Positions 25,601-34,012 of a DNA stretch of 64,000 nt are shown here, one piece after another. The DNA is from Methylotenera_A aquatica. GTDB lineage: Bacteria; Pseudomonadota; Gammaproteobacteria; Burkholderiales; Methylophilaceae. Every line of letters begins with the position of its first letter. Position 1 is the first letter of the stretch. The position numbers and the translations under genes were made by a program. The notes beneath the pieces are model-generated. The model searched no databases and was not told the DNA's origin. It saw only the letters and a list, made by a program, of their open reading frames with translations. The stretch is taken from NCBI GenBank assembly GCA_965601485.1, contig OZ271846.1, positions 1-64,000 on the forward strand, written 5' to 3'.

Positions 25601-25638
25601 CAAACTTTCAAGCATTATCATTGATGCTTGAAAGTTTG
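25601..25638. repeat. Perfect 15-bp inverted repeat upstream of hemW (second of two)
   Basis: CAAACTTTCAAGCAT and ATGCTTGAAAGTTTG are exact complements separated by 8 bases. There is no U tract on either strand, so it is not a standard terminator. It could be an mRNA-stabilising hairpin, a REP-like element, or the trace of a small mobile repeat. Confidence 0.7.
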
Positions 25639-25711
25639 TATCAATCCAAGGCTTTTTTGTTTGCCCTTCAAACTGTTTTCAGCAATCCTTTGACGTGCTT
25701 ATCGGAATCGA

Positions 25712-25927
25712 TTATTGACCTTGATTGTAAGGGTTTACCAAAGCGTCCACCAGATGCTGCAGTGCCTCACGCATCTGTGTCTCATTCACTTCCATAAGCA
25801 AGCCGTCTTCAAACGCGTCTTGCATCATTTGTTGAATCTCCTCAAAGTTTTCCTGCATGACTTTGATTTTTTCGGTGCAGGCAACAACGCTTTTATCGTC
25901 GCGCAGCCAAGTGGGTAACGGTTTCAT
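25712..25927 (-). CDS. Small hypothetical protein between rdgB and hemW
   Basis: The 71-residue protein (MKPLPTWLRDDKSVVACTEKIK...) is predicted to be helical and acidic, without membrane segments or a signal peptide. The middle part (ENFEEIQQMMQDAFEDGLLMEVNETQMREALQHLVDAL) looks like an amphipathic two-helix unit. It begins nine bases after the rdgB stop, so it is co-transcribed. Its place in the cluster and the well-formed frame argue that it is real. I do not recognise a named family, and its function is unknown. Confidence 0.75.
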   Translation of the reverse strand: MKPLPTWLRDDKSVVACTEKIKVMQENFEEIQQMMQDAFEDGLLMEVNETQMREALQHLVDALVNPYNQGQ

Positions 25928-25936
25928 CAGTAAAGT

Positions 25937-26533
25937 CTAATAGGTTAAGTGTTGAATTAGCTGCAACATTTTACGCAAAGCATGACCGCGGTGACTGAGT
26001 TTATTTTTAATTTCTGGCGTTAATTCGGCTGAGGACTTACCAGTGATGGAGTCTAAAAACAATGGGTCGTAACCAAAACCATTCATGCCTCGCGCTTTTT
26101 TTAAAATAGAGCCTTTCCAAATGCCTTCGGCAATCAAAGGTTGCGGGTCGTCATGTTTTCGCACTAGCACCAAGCAGCAGTAATAATGCGCAAAACGGTT
26201 TTCATATTGCTTTAAGGTGTTAAGTAAGTGCAAGTTATTGTTAGCATCGCTTCTGGGTTCTCCACCAAAGTAGGCTGAATGTACACCTGGCGAGCCCTGT
26301 AAGGCTTCTAAACATAAGCCAGAATCATCGGCTAATGCTGGCAAGCCTGTGGCAAGGCTGGCATGGCGCGCTTTGGCAAGAGCGTTTTCAATAAAAGTGC
26401 AATGTGGCTCTACCGCTTCGGTTACGTTAAAAGCCGATTGAGGCAACACTTCTATATCAAGCGGTTGCAGCAAAGCCTGGATTTCGGCAAGCTTGCCTTG
26501 GTTGCCTGTGGCAATGACTAATTGTTTAAACAT
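25937..26533 (-). CDS. rdgB: dITP/XTP pyrophosphatase
   Basis: RdgB hydrolyses non-canonical purine triphosphates (dITP, XTP, ITP) and so prevents their use in DNA and RNA. The 198-residue protein has the family blocks ATGNQGKLAEIQALL, ADDSGLCLEALQGSPGVHSAYFGG, and NGFGYDPLFL, and ends in SHRGHALRKM. It follows rph by 22 bp on the same strand, as in most Proteobacteria. Confidence 0.97.
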   Translation of the reverse strand: MFKQLVIATGNQGKLAEIQALLQPLDIEVLPQSAFNVTEAVEPHCTFIENALAKARHASLATGLPALADDSGLCLEALQGSPGVHSAYFGGEPRSDANNNLHLLNTLKQYENRFAHYYCCLVLVRKHDDPQPLIAEGIWKGSILKKARGMNGFGYDPLFLDSITGKSSAELTPEIKNKLSHRGHALRKMLQLIQHLTY

Positions 26534-26555
26534 GACCTAATTAAGCAACTAACTT

Positions 26556-27299
26556 TTATATGCTTAATACTGCTTTTTGTTTAGCAAGTAAGTCGTTAAT
26601 GCCACTAGCGGCTAAGTCCAGCATGGCGTTCATGGCTTCGCGTGCAAACGGCTCGCCTTCAGCTGTGCCTTGAATCTCTACAAAGCCACCATCCGCCGTC
26701 ATCACTACGTTCATATCGGTATCGCAATCCGAGTCTTCAATATAGTCCAAATCTAAAACGGGCGTGCCCTTATAGACACCAACCGAAATTGCGGCTACCG
26801 CTTGTTTGAGTGGGTTTTCAGTAATTTTGCCTAATTCTAATAAAGTGGTAATCGCATCATGCAAGGCTACATAAGCGCCAGTAATGCTGGCCGTGCGTGT
26901 GCCGCCGTCGGCTTGAATAACATCGCAATCAATGTGGACACTACGCTCCCCCAGTTTTTCAAGGTTAATAATCGCGCGGAGACTGCGGCCAATTAAACGC
27001 TGAATTTCTTGTGTGCGGCCAGATTGTTTGCCTTTGGCAGCTTCTCTATCCATCCGGCTGCCAGTGCTGCGCGGCAACATGCCATATTCTGCCGTTACCC
27101 AGCCTTGATTTTTACCTTTTAAAAAGCTAGGTACTTTTTCTTCCACACTGGCTGTACAAAGCACATGCGTATCGCCAAATTTAATAAGCACAGAGCCTTC
27201 AGCATGTTTCGTGTAATGGCGAACGATTTCAACTGTGCGCAACTCATTGTTGTTGCGTTGGCTTGGACGGCTAATGAACGAAGAGGTTGTAGATTGCAT
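26556..27299 (-). CDS. rph: Ribonuclease PH
   Basis: RNase PH is a phosphate-dependent 3' exonuclease that trims tRNA precursors. The 247-residue protein has the conserved VLCTASVEEKVPSFLKG, TAEYGMLPRSTGSRM, GRSLRAIINLEKLGERSV, and DCDVIQADGGTRTASITGA. The N-terminus is about ten residues longer than usual (MQSTTSSFISRPSQRNNNELR) but has no internal Met before the conserved part. It starts the minus-strand run rph-rdgB-small ORF-hemW. Confidence 0.97.
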   Translation of the reverse strand: MQSTTSSFISRPSQRNNNELRTVEIVRHYTKHAEGSVLIKFGDTHVLCTASVEEKVPSFLKGKNQGWVTAEYGMLPRSTGSRMDREAAKGKQSGRTQEIQRLIGRSLRAIINLEKLGERSVHIDCDVIQADGGTRTASITGAYVALHDAITTLLELGKITENPLKQAVAAISVGVYKGTPVLDLDYIEDSDCDTDMNVVMTADGGFVEIQGTAEGEPFAREAMNAMLDLAASGINDLLAKQKAVLSI

Positions 27300-27378
27300 A
27301 GTTAAGTGTTTAATATAAAATAAGGTTATTATAAGACATGCATTATTCAGATAAAAAAACTTAACTAGTTTTTTTGGG

Positions 27379-28308
27379 TTAAATTTTTGGTTTTTGCTGC
27401 GTTTTGTTTAGCGCGTTTTGAATCTCGGCAATGGTATTTTCAATATCATCATCCGACAAATCATTTAAATCCATGTCGTCACTATTTTGTTTCTGAACCG
27501 CGTTCACGATAGTGGTGGTTTCGCCCAAAGGCATTAGCTGCGTAGAGACGGTAGTAATGCTTTGCTGCCTATCGCCCCATTGCAGGCCAATCGCACTCAT
27601 ATTGTCGCCGCGCTCATCGCTAGCAAGTTCGGCGCTATCCATGAGTTTATTGGTGGCATCCGCAATCACAGTATGGTGCTGGATAATTTCTTTAATTTGC
27701 TGATCGCTCAGCACACCCCAAATGCCATCGGTGCACAATAAAATGGTGTCGCCTTCAAGTAATTCAAAGCGGTCAGATAAATCGATTTGTGGCGGTGTTT
27801 CGCCGCCTAAGCAGTTGTAAACTTTATTTTTATAAGGATGCGTGACCATTTCGTCTTTGCTAATCATGCCCTTTTTGTACAGCGATTGCACGACCGAATG
27901 GTCCTCGGTGCGAAACAGCAAATGACCATCACGAAAGTGATACAGTCTAGAATCCCCCACATGAGCGCAATATAGATACCCACGTTGAATAATCGCCACC
28001 ACGATTGTTGTACGTGGTGATTCAATCAGCTCATCGCGTTGTGTAACGTTATCAATCATATCGTGCACTTGCTGAATATGATCGATTAAAAATTTGGCGG
28101 GACTGCTTAAAAATGGCACAGCTAAGCGCTCAAAAGCATCTGTTAATGTTTTTACGGCCAATTGTGCCGCTACTTCACCGTTGCGGTGACCACCCATTCC
28201 ATCAGCCAATACCAGCAATAAGGCATCTTTGCTATAAGAGTAAGCCAAGCGATCTTGGTTGTAGATTCTGGGCCCTTGGCGGCTATTTTGATAAATAGAG
28301 AATTTCAT
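27379..28308 (-). CDS. PP2C-type serine/threonine phosphatase
   Basis: The 309-residue protein is a metal-dependent phosphatase of the PPM/PP2C class. It has metal-binding motifs VLADGMGGHRNGEVA and HVGDSRLYHF, then LLCTDGIWGVLSD and ERGDNMSAI. The last 60 residues are an acidic tail. It lies 51 bp downstream of a Ser/Thr kinase gene on the same strand, which suggests that the two act as an opposing pair on shared substrates. Such kinase-phosphatase pairs next to rph and yicC are common in Betaproteobacteria; targets are unknown. Confidence 0.93.
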   Translation of the reverse strand: MKFSIYQNSRQGPRIYNQDRLAYSYSKDALLLVLADGMGGHRNGEVAAQLAVKTLTDAFERLAVPFLSSPAKFLIDHIQQVHDMIDNVTQRDELIESPRTTIVVAIIQRGYLYCAHVGDSRLYHFRDGHLLFRTEDHSVVQSLYKKGMISKDEMVTHPYKNKVYNCLGGETPPQIDLSDRFELLEGDTILLCTDGIWGVLSDQQIKEIIQHHTVIADATNKLMDSAELASDERGDNMSAIGLQWGDRQQSITTVSTQLMPLGETTTIVNAVQKQNSDDMDLNDLSDDDIENTIAEIQNALNKTQQKPKI

Positions 28309-28359
28309 TTATGCAGTTATTGTTAAGTGTTTGTGTGTGATTAATATAGCAATCATATC

Positions 28360-29301
28360 TTAAAGTGTTTTATTTAAAACGTCTTTGATTTTTCTGGCCA
28401 AGCTAGGCTTTTTTACCTCTAGCGGCGGAGCGTTTTCAAATAATGTTTTTTGTAGCGAAAATACACTTTGCGGTCTTTCTAAGTAATTAAGCTTGAGGCA
28501 ATTATCAATAATTTGTAGGAATTCTTGTGTATAAATACCCTTGCCTACTTTGGTGGCAGGCGCTAAAAAATCATTTTTAACGCGCTGGTTAGCTGCCATG
28601 GGAGCCGATCTGACCAAGCATGAATAGAGACTAGCACCTATGCTGTAAATGTCGCTCCAAGGGCCTAATTGTTTGCGCTCAAAGTATTGCTCTGGAGGCG
28701 CAAAGCCTGGGGTATAGCTAGGTGATAATTTAGATTGGGTTTGCGTTAATGTTTGGCGTGCAGAGCCAAAATCCAGCAGCACGGGTGAGCCATCTATACG
28801 AATATAAATATTGGCGGGCTTAATATCCAAATGCAGAAGTTTTTGTGTGTGCACTTCACGCAAGCCATGAAGCAACTCGCCAAATACGCGCCGCAAAAAA
28901 TTTTCGTTTATAGGTTCGGGTTGCGACAGAATGAAATCCTGCAATGATTTGCCGCGTTCATACTGCATCACCATGTAAACCGTGTTGTTTTCTCTAAAGA
29001 AATTAATCACGCGCACAATATTTTTGTGGTCAATTTTAGCTAGCGCCAGGCCTTCTTCAAAAAAACATTTCAGGCCGTGTTTAAAGGTGGCGACATCATC
29101 GTCAGAGCCTAGTAGCATAGTAGCGCCATCTTCACGCAAAGCCAAGCCAGTGGGCATGTATTCTTTAATGGCTACAATATTCTTGTTGATATCTTGCGCA
29201 AGATAAACAAAACTAAAGCCACCAGTGCTTAAAACACGTGTGATGATGTAATCTTGCAGAATATAGCCGACAGGCAAAGATTGGTTTTTAAGTGTGGCCA
29301 T
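28360..29301 (-). CDS. Eukaryotic-like serine/threonine protein kinase
   Basis: The 313-residue protein is almost only a kinase domain. It has a Gly-rich loop (STGGFSFVYLAQD), the Lys in VAIKEYMP, the catalytic loop LHLDIKPANIYI (HxD-type with K and N) and the DFGSARQT metal loop. There is no C-terminal membrane helix or PASTA repeats, so it is cytoplasmic, unlike PknB. Tandem location with the PP2C phosphatase indicates a reversible phosphorylation module. The divergent neighbour is yicC. Confidence 0.93.
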   Translation of the reverse strand: MATLKNQSLPVGYILQDYIITRVLSTGGFSFVYLAQDINKNIVAIKEYMPTGLALREDGATMLLGSDDDVATFKHGLKCFFEEGLALAKIDHKNIVRVINFFRENNTVYMVMQYERGKSLQDFILSQPEPINENFLRRVFGELLHGLREVHTQKLLHLDIKPANIYIRIDGSPVLLDFGSARQTLTQTQSKLSPSYTPGFAPPEQYFERKQLGPWSDIYSIGASLYSCLVRSAPMAANQRVKNDFLAPATKVGKGIYTQEFLQIIDNCLKLNYLERPQSVFSLQKTLFENAPPLEVKKPSLARKIKDVLNKTL

Positions 29302-29473
29302 TTAGTATCGTTGTAGCGTCAATTGTAGCGTGCAAAAAACTTAATTTTGTTAATAAGATTTTGAATCCTCAACCAATTAATAATGGCATTCTCGCACAAA
29401 AAATACGTTAAATCATAGGTGTTTGATACAATTATCACAAATTACTTTAACTAATATACAGAAGATTGCAACC

Positions 29474-30340
29474 ATGATACTAAGTATGACAGGCTACGCC
29501 TCGCAAGAAATCAACACCAAACAAGGTGTGTTGATGGTTGAATGCCGCTCGGTTAATCACCGTTATTTAGAATTGCAACTTAAATTAGATGACAATTTAC
29601 GCGTATTTGAAGCCACAGCGCGCGAATTGATTCAGGCCAAATTAGGGCGCGGCAAAGTAGATATTCGCATGAGCATGATGCGCGATGTGAGCATGGATAG
29701 TGCGCCTCAGCTTAATCACATCGTTTTACAACAAATTGCCGAAAGCGCTAAAACCGCTGCGCAATATTTTCCACATACGCAGCCAGTGAATATGTTGGAT
29801 ATTTTGCGTATGCCGGGCGTGATGATGTCTGAAGCGCTGGATACCGATGCACTGGAAGCCAATTTTAGACATCTGTTGAATCAGGTTTTGCAGCATTTAA
29901 TTGATGCACGTGCGCGTGAAGGCGAAAAATTAAAAGTCGTTATTTTGGATAGATTGCAGCAAATTGAGCAGCATGTGACCAGAGTAAAGCCGATGATGCC
30001 CAATCTGGTTGCGCAATATCAGGCAAAATTAAGCGCTAAATTGTTTGAAGCAACGAATAGCCACGACGATGACCGCATTCGCCAAGAGATGGTGTTATAT
30101 GCGCAACGTATTGATGTAGATGAAGAATTGTCACGCTTAGATTCACATATTTCTGAAGTAAAACGCATTTTGCAAACAGGCGGGGCGGTGGGTAAGCGTT
30201 TGGATTTTTTAATGCAAGAAATGAATCGCGAGGCGAATACATTAGGCTCAAAATCAGTAGCAGTAGAAACCAGCCAGATTTCAATGGAGCTTAAAGTGCT
30301 GATTGAGCAAATGCGCGAGCAGATTCAAAATATTGAGTAG
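29474..30340 (+). CDS. yicC: YicC family endoribonuclease
   Basis: The product, about 288 residues from the ATG at 29474, has the YicC N-terminal block (LSMTGYASQEI, LMVECRSVNHRYLELQLKL) and the C-terminal DUF1732 part, with GKRLDFLMQEMNREANTLGSKS and ISMELKVLIEQMREQIQNIE. The frame is open 17 codons further upstream, but the family starts at MILSMTGYA. In E. coli YicC is an RNase that cuts the small RNA RyhB. It lies upstream of gmk, its usual partner, though a 400-bp relic region intervenes. Confidence 0.93.
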   Translation: MILSMTGYASQEINTKQGVLMVECRSVNHRYLELQLKLDDNLRVFEATARELIQAKLGRGKVDIRMSMMRDVSMDSAPQLNHIVLQQIAESAKTAAQYFPHTQPVNMLDILRMPGVMMSEALDTDALEANFRHLLNQVLQHLIDARAREGEKLKVVILDRLQQIEQHVTRVKPMMPNLVAQYQAKLSAKLFEATNSHDDDRIRQEMVLYAQRIDVDEELSRLDSHISEVKRILQTGGAVGKRLDFLMQEMNREANTLGSKSVAVETSQISMELKVLIEQMREQIQNIE

Positions 30341-30395
30341 TATTTCAGCTCACATCATCACATGTCGTAATACCTTTTAAAGCCATTAAATATAA

Positions 30396-30677
30396 GGCTT
30401 TTTGCTTGACGTGATTGGCTCCAAAGAACAAACATTTAAACAAATTTTCTCTAATGCCTCATAACACTCATCTCTGATAATTGAGTATGTACAACGTTAT
30501 GATAGTTTTGGTGGATTTTGTACGCGTGAAAATGTTACCAAACTGACCGAGGCGGCTTTTTTAAGTAGTTCAGACAATATAAAATCCAGCAATAAATTAT
30601 TAATTCCGTTATTAGCCATTACCCAAAATGGTATGATAGGTTTTTCGCAAACTTCTTCAGTGCCATTATTATCATGA
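30396..30677 (+). pseudogene. Possible gene relic between yicC and gmk
   Basis: One frame stays open from 30396 to a TGA at 30675 apart from a single TAA at 30462. It reads like protein (LDVIGSKEQTFKQIFSNAS, then YDSFGGFCTRENVTKLTEAA). No start codon with a ribosome site was found, and no family is recognised. It explains most of the 400-bp gap between yicC and gmk. An alternative is random open sequence. Confidence 0.3.
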
Positions 30678-30741
30678 CATATAACGTCTGTTTATTAAAA
30701 GAAGTATTTTCGGCGCTGCCAAGCCCAGATTGATGCTAAAG

Positions 30742-31377
30742 ATGACCTTGAACAATATATTAGATCAAGTCGCCGGTAATCTTTTTATTATTACTGCACC
30801 ATCTGGCGCGGGCAAAACCAGCTTAGTTAAATCTATCTTAAAGCACGATGCGCAAATTAAATTATCGGTTTCTCATACCACGCGCACGCCAAGAGTAGGC
30901 GAAGAAAATGGCGTGCACTATCACTTTGTGACTGAGGCGCAATTTTTAAGTACCTTGAGCGAAGGTGGATTTTTAGAAAGCGCCGATGTGCATGGCGCAA
31001 AATATGGTACTTCACAACTTGCCGTAGATTGTACTTTGCAGGCGGGTTGCGATGTGATTTTAGAAATCGATTGGCAGGGTGCAGCACAAGTGCGCGCTAT
31101 TTATCCACAAGCCATTAGTATTTTTATATTACCACCGTCGGTTGAAACGCTAGAACAGCGCTTGAACGACCGTGGTCAAGATAGCTTAGAAGTGATTAAT
31201 AGGCGCGTTGCAGCAGCGCGAGAGGAAATGCGCCATATGGTCGAGTTTGATTATGTTACAATCAATGATAATTTCGACATGGCTCTACAAGACTTATTAG
31301 CGATAATTCGAGCAAATAGGCTGAAATCGGCATCACAACTACAGCGTTATGCTGAACTTGTTCAAAAGTTAACCTGA
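30742..31377 (+). CDS. gmk: Guanylate kinase
   Basis: Gmk phosphorylates GMP to GDP. The product of about 211 residues has the P-loop TAPSGAGKTSLVKSIL, the GMP-binding segment SVSHTTRTPRVGEENGVHYHF, and EIDWQGAAQVR. Three in-frame starts are possible (TTG 30730, ATG 30733, ATG 30742), and none has a strong ribosome site; the last gives a normal length. It precedes rpoZ and spoT, the standard gmk-rpoZ-spoT order that links guanine nucleotides to the stringent response. Confidence 0.97.
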   Translation: MTLNNILDQVAGNLFIITAPSGAGKTSLVKSILKHDAQIKLSVSHTTRTPRVGEENGVHYHFVTEAQFLSTLSEGGFLESADVHGAKYGTSQLAVDCTLQAGCDVILEIDWQGAAQVRAIYPQAISIFILPPSVETLEQRLNDRGQDSLEVINRRVAAAREEMRHMVEFDYVTINDNFDMALQDLLAIIRANRLKSASQLQRYAELVQKLT

Positions 31378-31496
31378 TTTAAGCATCTAGCTAGTTTTAA
31401 AATTAACTTAGCTTAAACAACGGCTTAGCTGAACAATTAACCTAATTTAGCAGTCAGAACTCAATAGAGCTGCACAATTTATTTTAAGGATTAAAA

Positions 31497-31709
31497 ATGG
31501 CACGTATTACAGTAGATGATTGTTTAGAAAAAATTCCAAACCGCTTTCAATTGACTTTAGTTGCGGCTTATCGCGCGCGTCAATTGGCAAATGGTTCCGA
31601 TCCTTATGTGCATAGCACAGGACAAAAAGATAAGCCAACAGTGCTGGCTTTGCGTGAAATTGCAGCGGGTAAAGTGGGTTTGGAAATTTTAAACCGCACG
31701 CATCCGTAA
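31497..31709 (+). CDS. rpoZ: RNA polymerase omega subunit
   Basis: Omega helps fold and hold the beta-prime subunit and forms part of a ppGpp site. The 70-residue protein has the family start MARITVDDCLEKIPNRFQL and the conserved VAAYRARQLANG. The ribosome site TAAGGA is 5-10 bases before the ATG. It sits between gmk and spoT. Confidence 0.97.
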   Translation: MARITVDDCLEKIPNRFQLTLVAAYRARQLANGSDPYVHSTGQKDKPTVLALREIAAGKVGLEILNRTHP

Positions 31710-31728
31710 GCTTCAAGCATGTTATGTG

Positions 31729-33972
31729 ATGCCAAAAACTGCAACTAAATCAGGCATTTATAAATCTACAATCGACAATTCTCATCCTGCCGAGCAAAAT
31801 TTGTTGCCGGCAGATTCCGAAGCTTCACCGCTTACCCTCTTACTTAAAGAATACTTTAGCCAAACCGATATTGAACAAGTGTGGGCTGCTTACCGCTATG
31901 CGTATATTGCGCATGATGGCCAAACCCGTAAAACCGGTGAGCCTTATATTACCCACCCTGTTGCCGTTACCTGCATCTTAGCCAAACTGCATCTGGATTT
32001 GCCCACTTTACTGGCAGCTTTGTTGCACGATGTGGTGGAAGATACAGGTGTTTCGGTTGAAGAAATCGCTGAATTATTTGGTAAGCAAGTAGGTGAATTG
32101 GTTGATGGCTTAACCAAGCTGGATAAAATAGAGTTTCAAAGCGCGACACAAGCGCAGGCTGAAAACTTCCGCAAAATGCTATTGGCGATGAGTCAAGATG
32201 TCCGCGTGATTTTGGTGAAGCTAGCGGATAGATTGCATAATATGCAAACGCTGGAATCGATGCGGGTAGATAAGCAAAAGCGCATCGCACGCGAAACGTT
32301 AGAAATTTACGCGCCAATCGCCAATCGGCTTGGGCTTAATTTAATTTATCAAGAATTAGAAGATTTAAGCTTTAAATATCTGTATCCGATGCGTTATCGC
32401 GTGCTTTCTAAATCCATTAAGATCGCGCGTGGTAACCGTAAAGAAGTGATTGCCAAAATTTTAGACGCTATTAAAGAGCGTTTAAATGAGGTGCATATTG
32501 AAGCCGATGTTAAGGGCCGTCAAAAACATCTTTACAGCGTTTACAGAAAAATGGCCAGCAAAGGCAGCGCGTTAGATCAAATACACGATATTTATGGCTT
32601 TAGAATATTGGTGAAAGATATGGCGCAATGCTATTTAACTTTGGGTTATTTGCATGCGCTATACAAACCGATTCCTGGCAAATTTAAAGACTATATAGCC
32701 CTTCCCAAGGCCAATGGTTATCAGTCTTTGCATACCACTTTGTTTGGACCATTTGGCACCCCAATTGAGGTGCAAATTCGTAGCGAACAAATGCATAGTG
32801 TGGCCAATGCGGGTGTAGCGGCACATTGGATGTATAAAACATCGGACGCCAATTTAACCGCATTGCAGCAACAAACGCATCAATGGTTGCAGCGTTTGTT
32901 AGAAATTCAAACCGAATCAGAAGACAGCTACGAATTTTTAGAGCACTTTAAAGTCGATTTATTCCCAGATGAAGTTTATGTATTTACTCCCAAAGGTAAA
33001 ATTTTAGCCTTGCCACGTGGCTCAACCGCGGTAGATTTTGCCTATGCGGTGCATACCGATGTTGGCAATAGTTGCGTAGCTGTTAAAATCAATAACGAAT
33101 TAGCACCCTTGCGCGCGGAAATGCGTAACGGTGACCATGTAGAAATCATTACGGCAGCGCTGGCGAAGCCAAACCCAGCTTGGCTGAATTATGTAGTAAC
33201 AGGCAAAGCACGTTCGCATATTCGGCATTATCTAAAAACCATACAAGTGTCCGAATCCGCCCATCTAGGTGAGCGTATGCTTAATCTTGCTTTGCGCGCT
33301 TTGCATATTGAGCCTAGCGTGATTACAGATAAGCAATGGCAAAAAGTGATGAGTGATTATGGTGCCAAGCATAAAAATGATATTTTGGCAGATATTGGTT
33401 TAGGTAAGCGCGTCAGTTTAATGGTGGCTCATCAATTATTAGCCAATAATCATGACTCAAATAATGATGAAAACGGCAAAACCAAAACGTTCAAACCGCT
33501 GGATATGATTACGATTCGAGGCTCTGAAGGAATGGCTGTGCAATTTGCACAGTGTTGTACGCCTATTCCGGGCGACCCGATTTTAGGTTTTATTAATAAA
33601 GAAAAAGGCTTAATTATTCATACCCATGATTGCGCTACTGTGGCCAAATTTAAGTTAGATCCTGATAAATGGCTGGATGTAGAATGGGATCCAGATAACG
33701 AAAAGCTCTTCAAAGTAAATGTTCGCATGGTGGTAGCCAACGAGCTTGGCATGTTGGCTAAAATTGCCGCTGGCATCTCTGAGGCAGGCGCCAATATTGA
33801 TAATGTAAGTGTTGAAGATTCGGATGGTAGCCAGTATTCCAACGTAAATTTTGTGGTGCAAGTACGCAACCGTGTGCATTTAGCCGATTTAATGCGCAAT
33901 TTGCGTAAAATTCCCGACGTAGTGCGCATTAACCGCGTCAAAGGCGGCAACCCAGAAAATAGAATTCGATAA
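31729..33972 (+). CDS. spoT: Bifunctional (p)ppGpp synthetase/hydrolase
   Basis: This enzyme makes and degrades the alarmone (p)ppGpp. The 747-residue protein shows an HD hydrolase domain (YITHPVAVTCILAKL, LLHDVVEDTGV), a synthetase domain (DIHDIYGFRILVKD and KDYIALPKANGYQSLHTTLFG), a TGS domain (VYVFTPKGKILALPRGSTAVDFAYAVH) and a C-terminal ACT domain. The HD residues HD and ED are intact, so hydrolase activity is expected, unlike RelA. The ATG at 31729 is used here; a GTG directly before it is in frame. Downstream of rpoZ by 19 bp. Confidence 0.97.
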   Translation: MPKTATKSGIYKSTIDNSHPAEQNLLPADSEASPLTLLLKEYFSQTDIEQVWAAYRYAYIAHDGQTRKTGEPYITHPVAVTCILAKLHLDLPTLLAALLHDVVEDTGVSVEEIAELFGKQVGELVDGLTKLDKIEFQSATQAQAENFRKMLLAMSQDVRVILVKLADRLHNMQTLESMRVDKQKRIARETLEIYAPIANRLGLNLIYQELEDLSFKYLYPMRYRVLSKSIKIARGNRKEVIAKILDAIKERLNEVHIEADVKGRQKHLYSVYRKMASKGSALDQIHDIYGFRILVKDMAQCYLTLGYLHALYKPIPGKFKDYIALPKANGYQSLHTTLFGPFGTPIEVQIRSEQMHSVANAGVAAHWMYKTSDANLTALQQQTHQWLQRLLEIQTESEDSYEFLEHFKVDLFPDEVYVFTPKGKILALPRGSTAVDFAYAVHTDVGNSCVAVKINNELAPLRAEMRNGDHVEIITAALAKPNPAWLNYVVTGKARSHIRHYLKTIQVSESAHLGERMLNLALRALHIEPSVITDKQWQKVMSDYGAKHKNDILADIGLGKRVSLMVAHQLLANNHDSNNDENGKTKTFKPLDMITIRGSEGMAVQFAQCCTPIPGDPILGFINKEKGLIIHTHDCATVAKFKLDPDKWLDVEWDPDNEKLFKVNVRMVVANELGMLAKIAAGISEAGANIDNVSVEDSDGSQYSNVNFVVQVRNRVHLADLMRNLRKIPDVVRINRVKGGNPENRIR

Positions 33973-34012
33973 GCGTATTTATTGTTTGGGTAAGGCTGCG
34001 CTTAGTAAATCC

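Noticed and set aside
25601..25638. Perfect inverted repeat considered as a terminator
   Set aside because: There is no run of T after either arm and the stem is AT-rich at its base.
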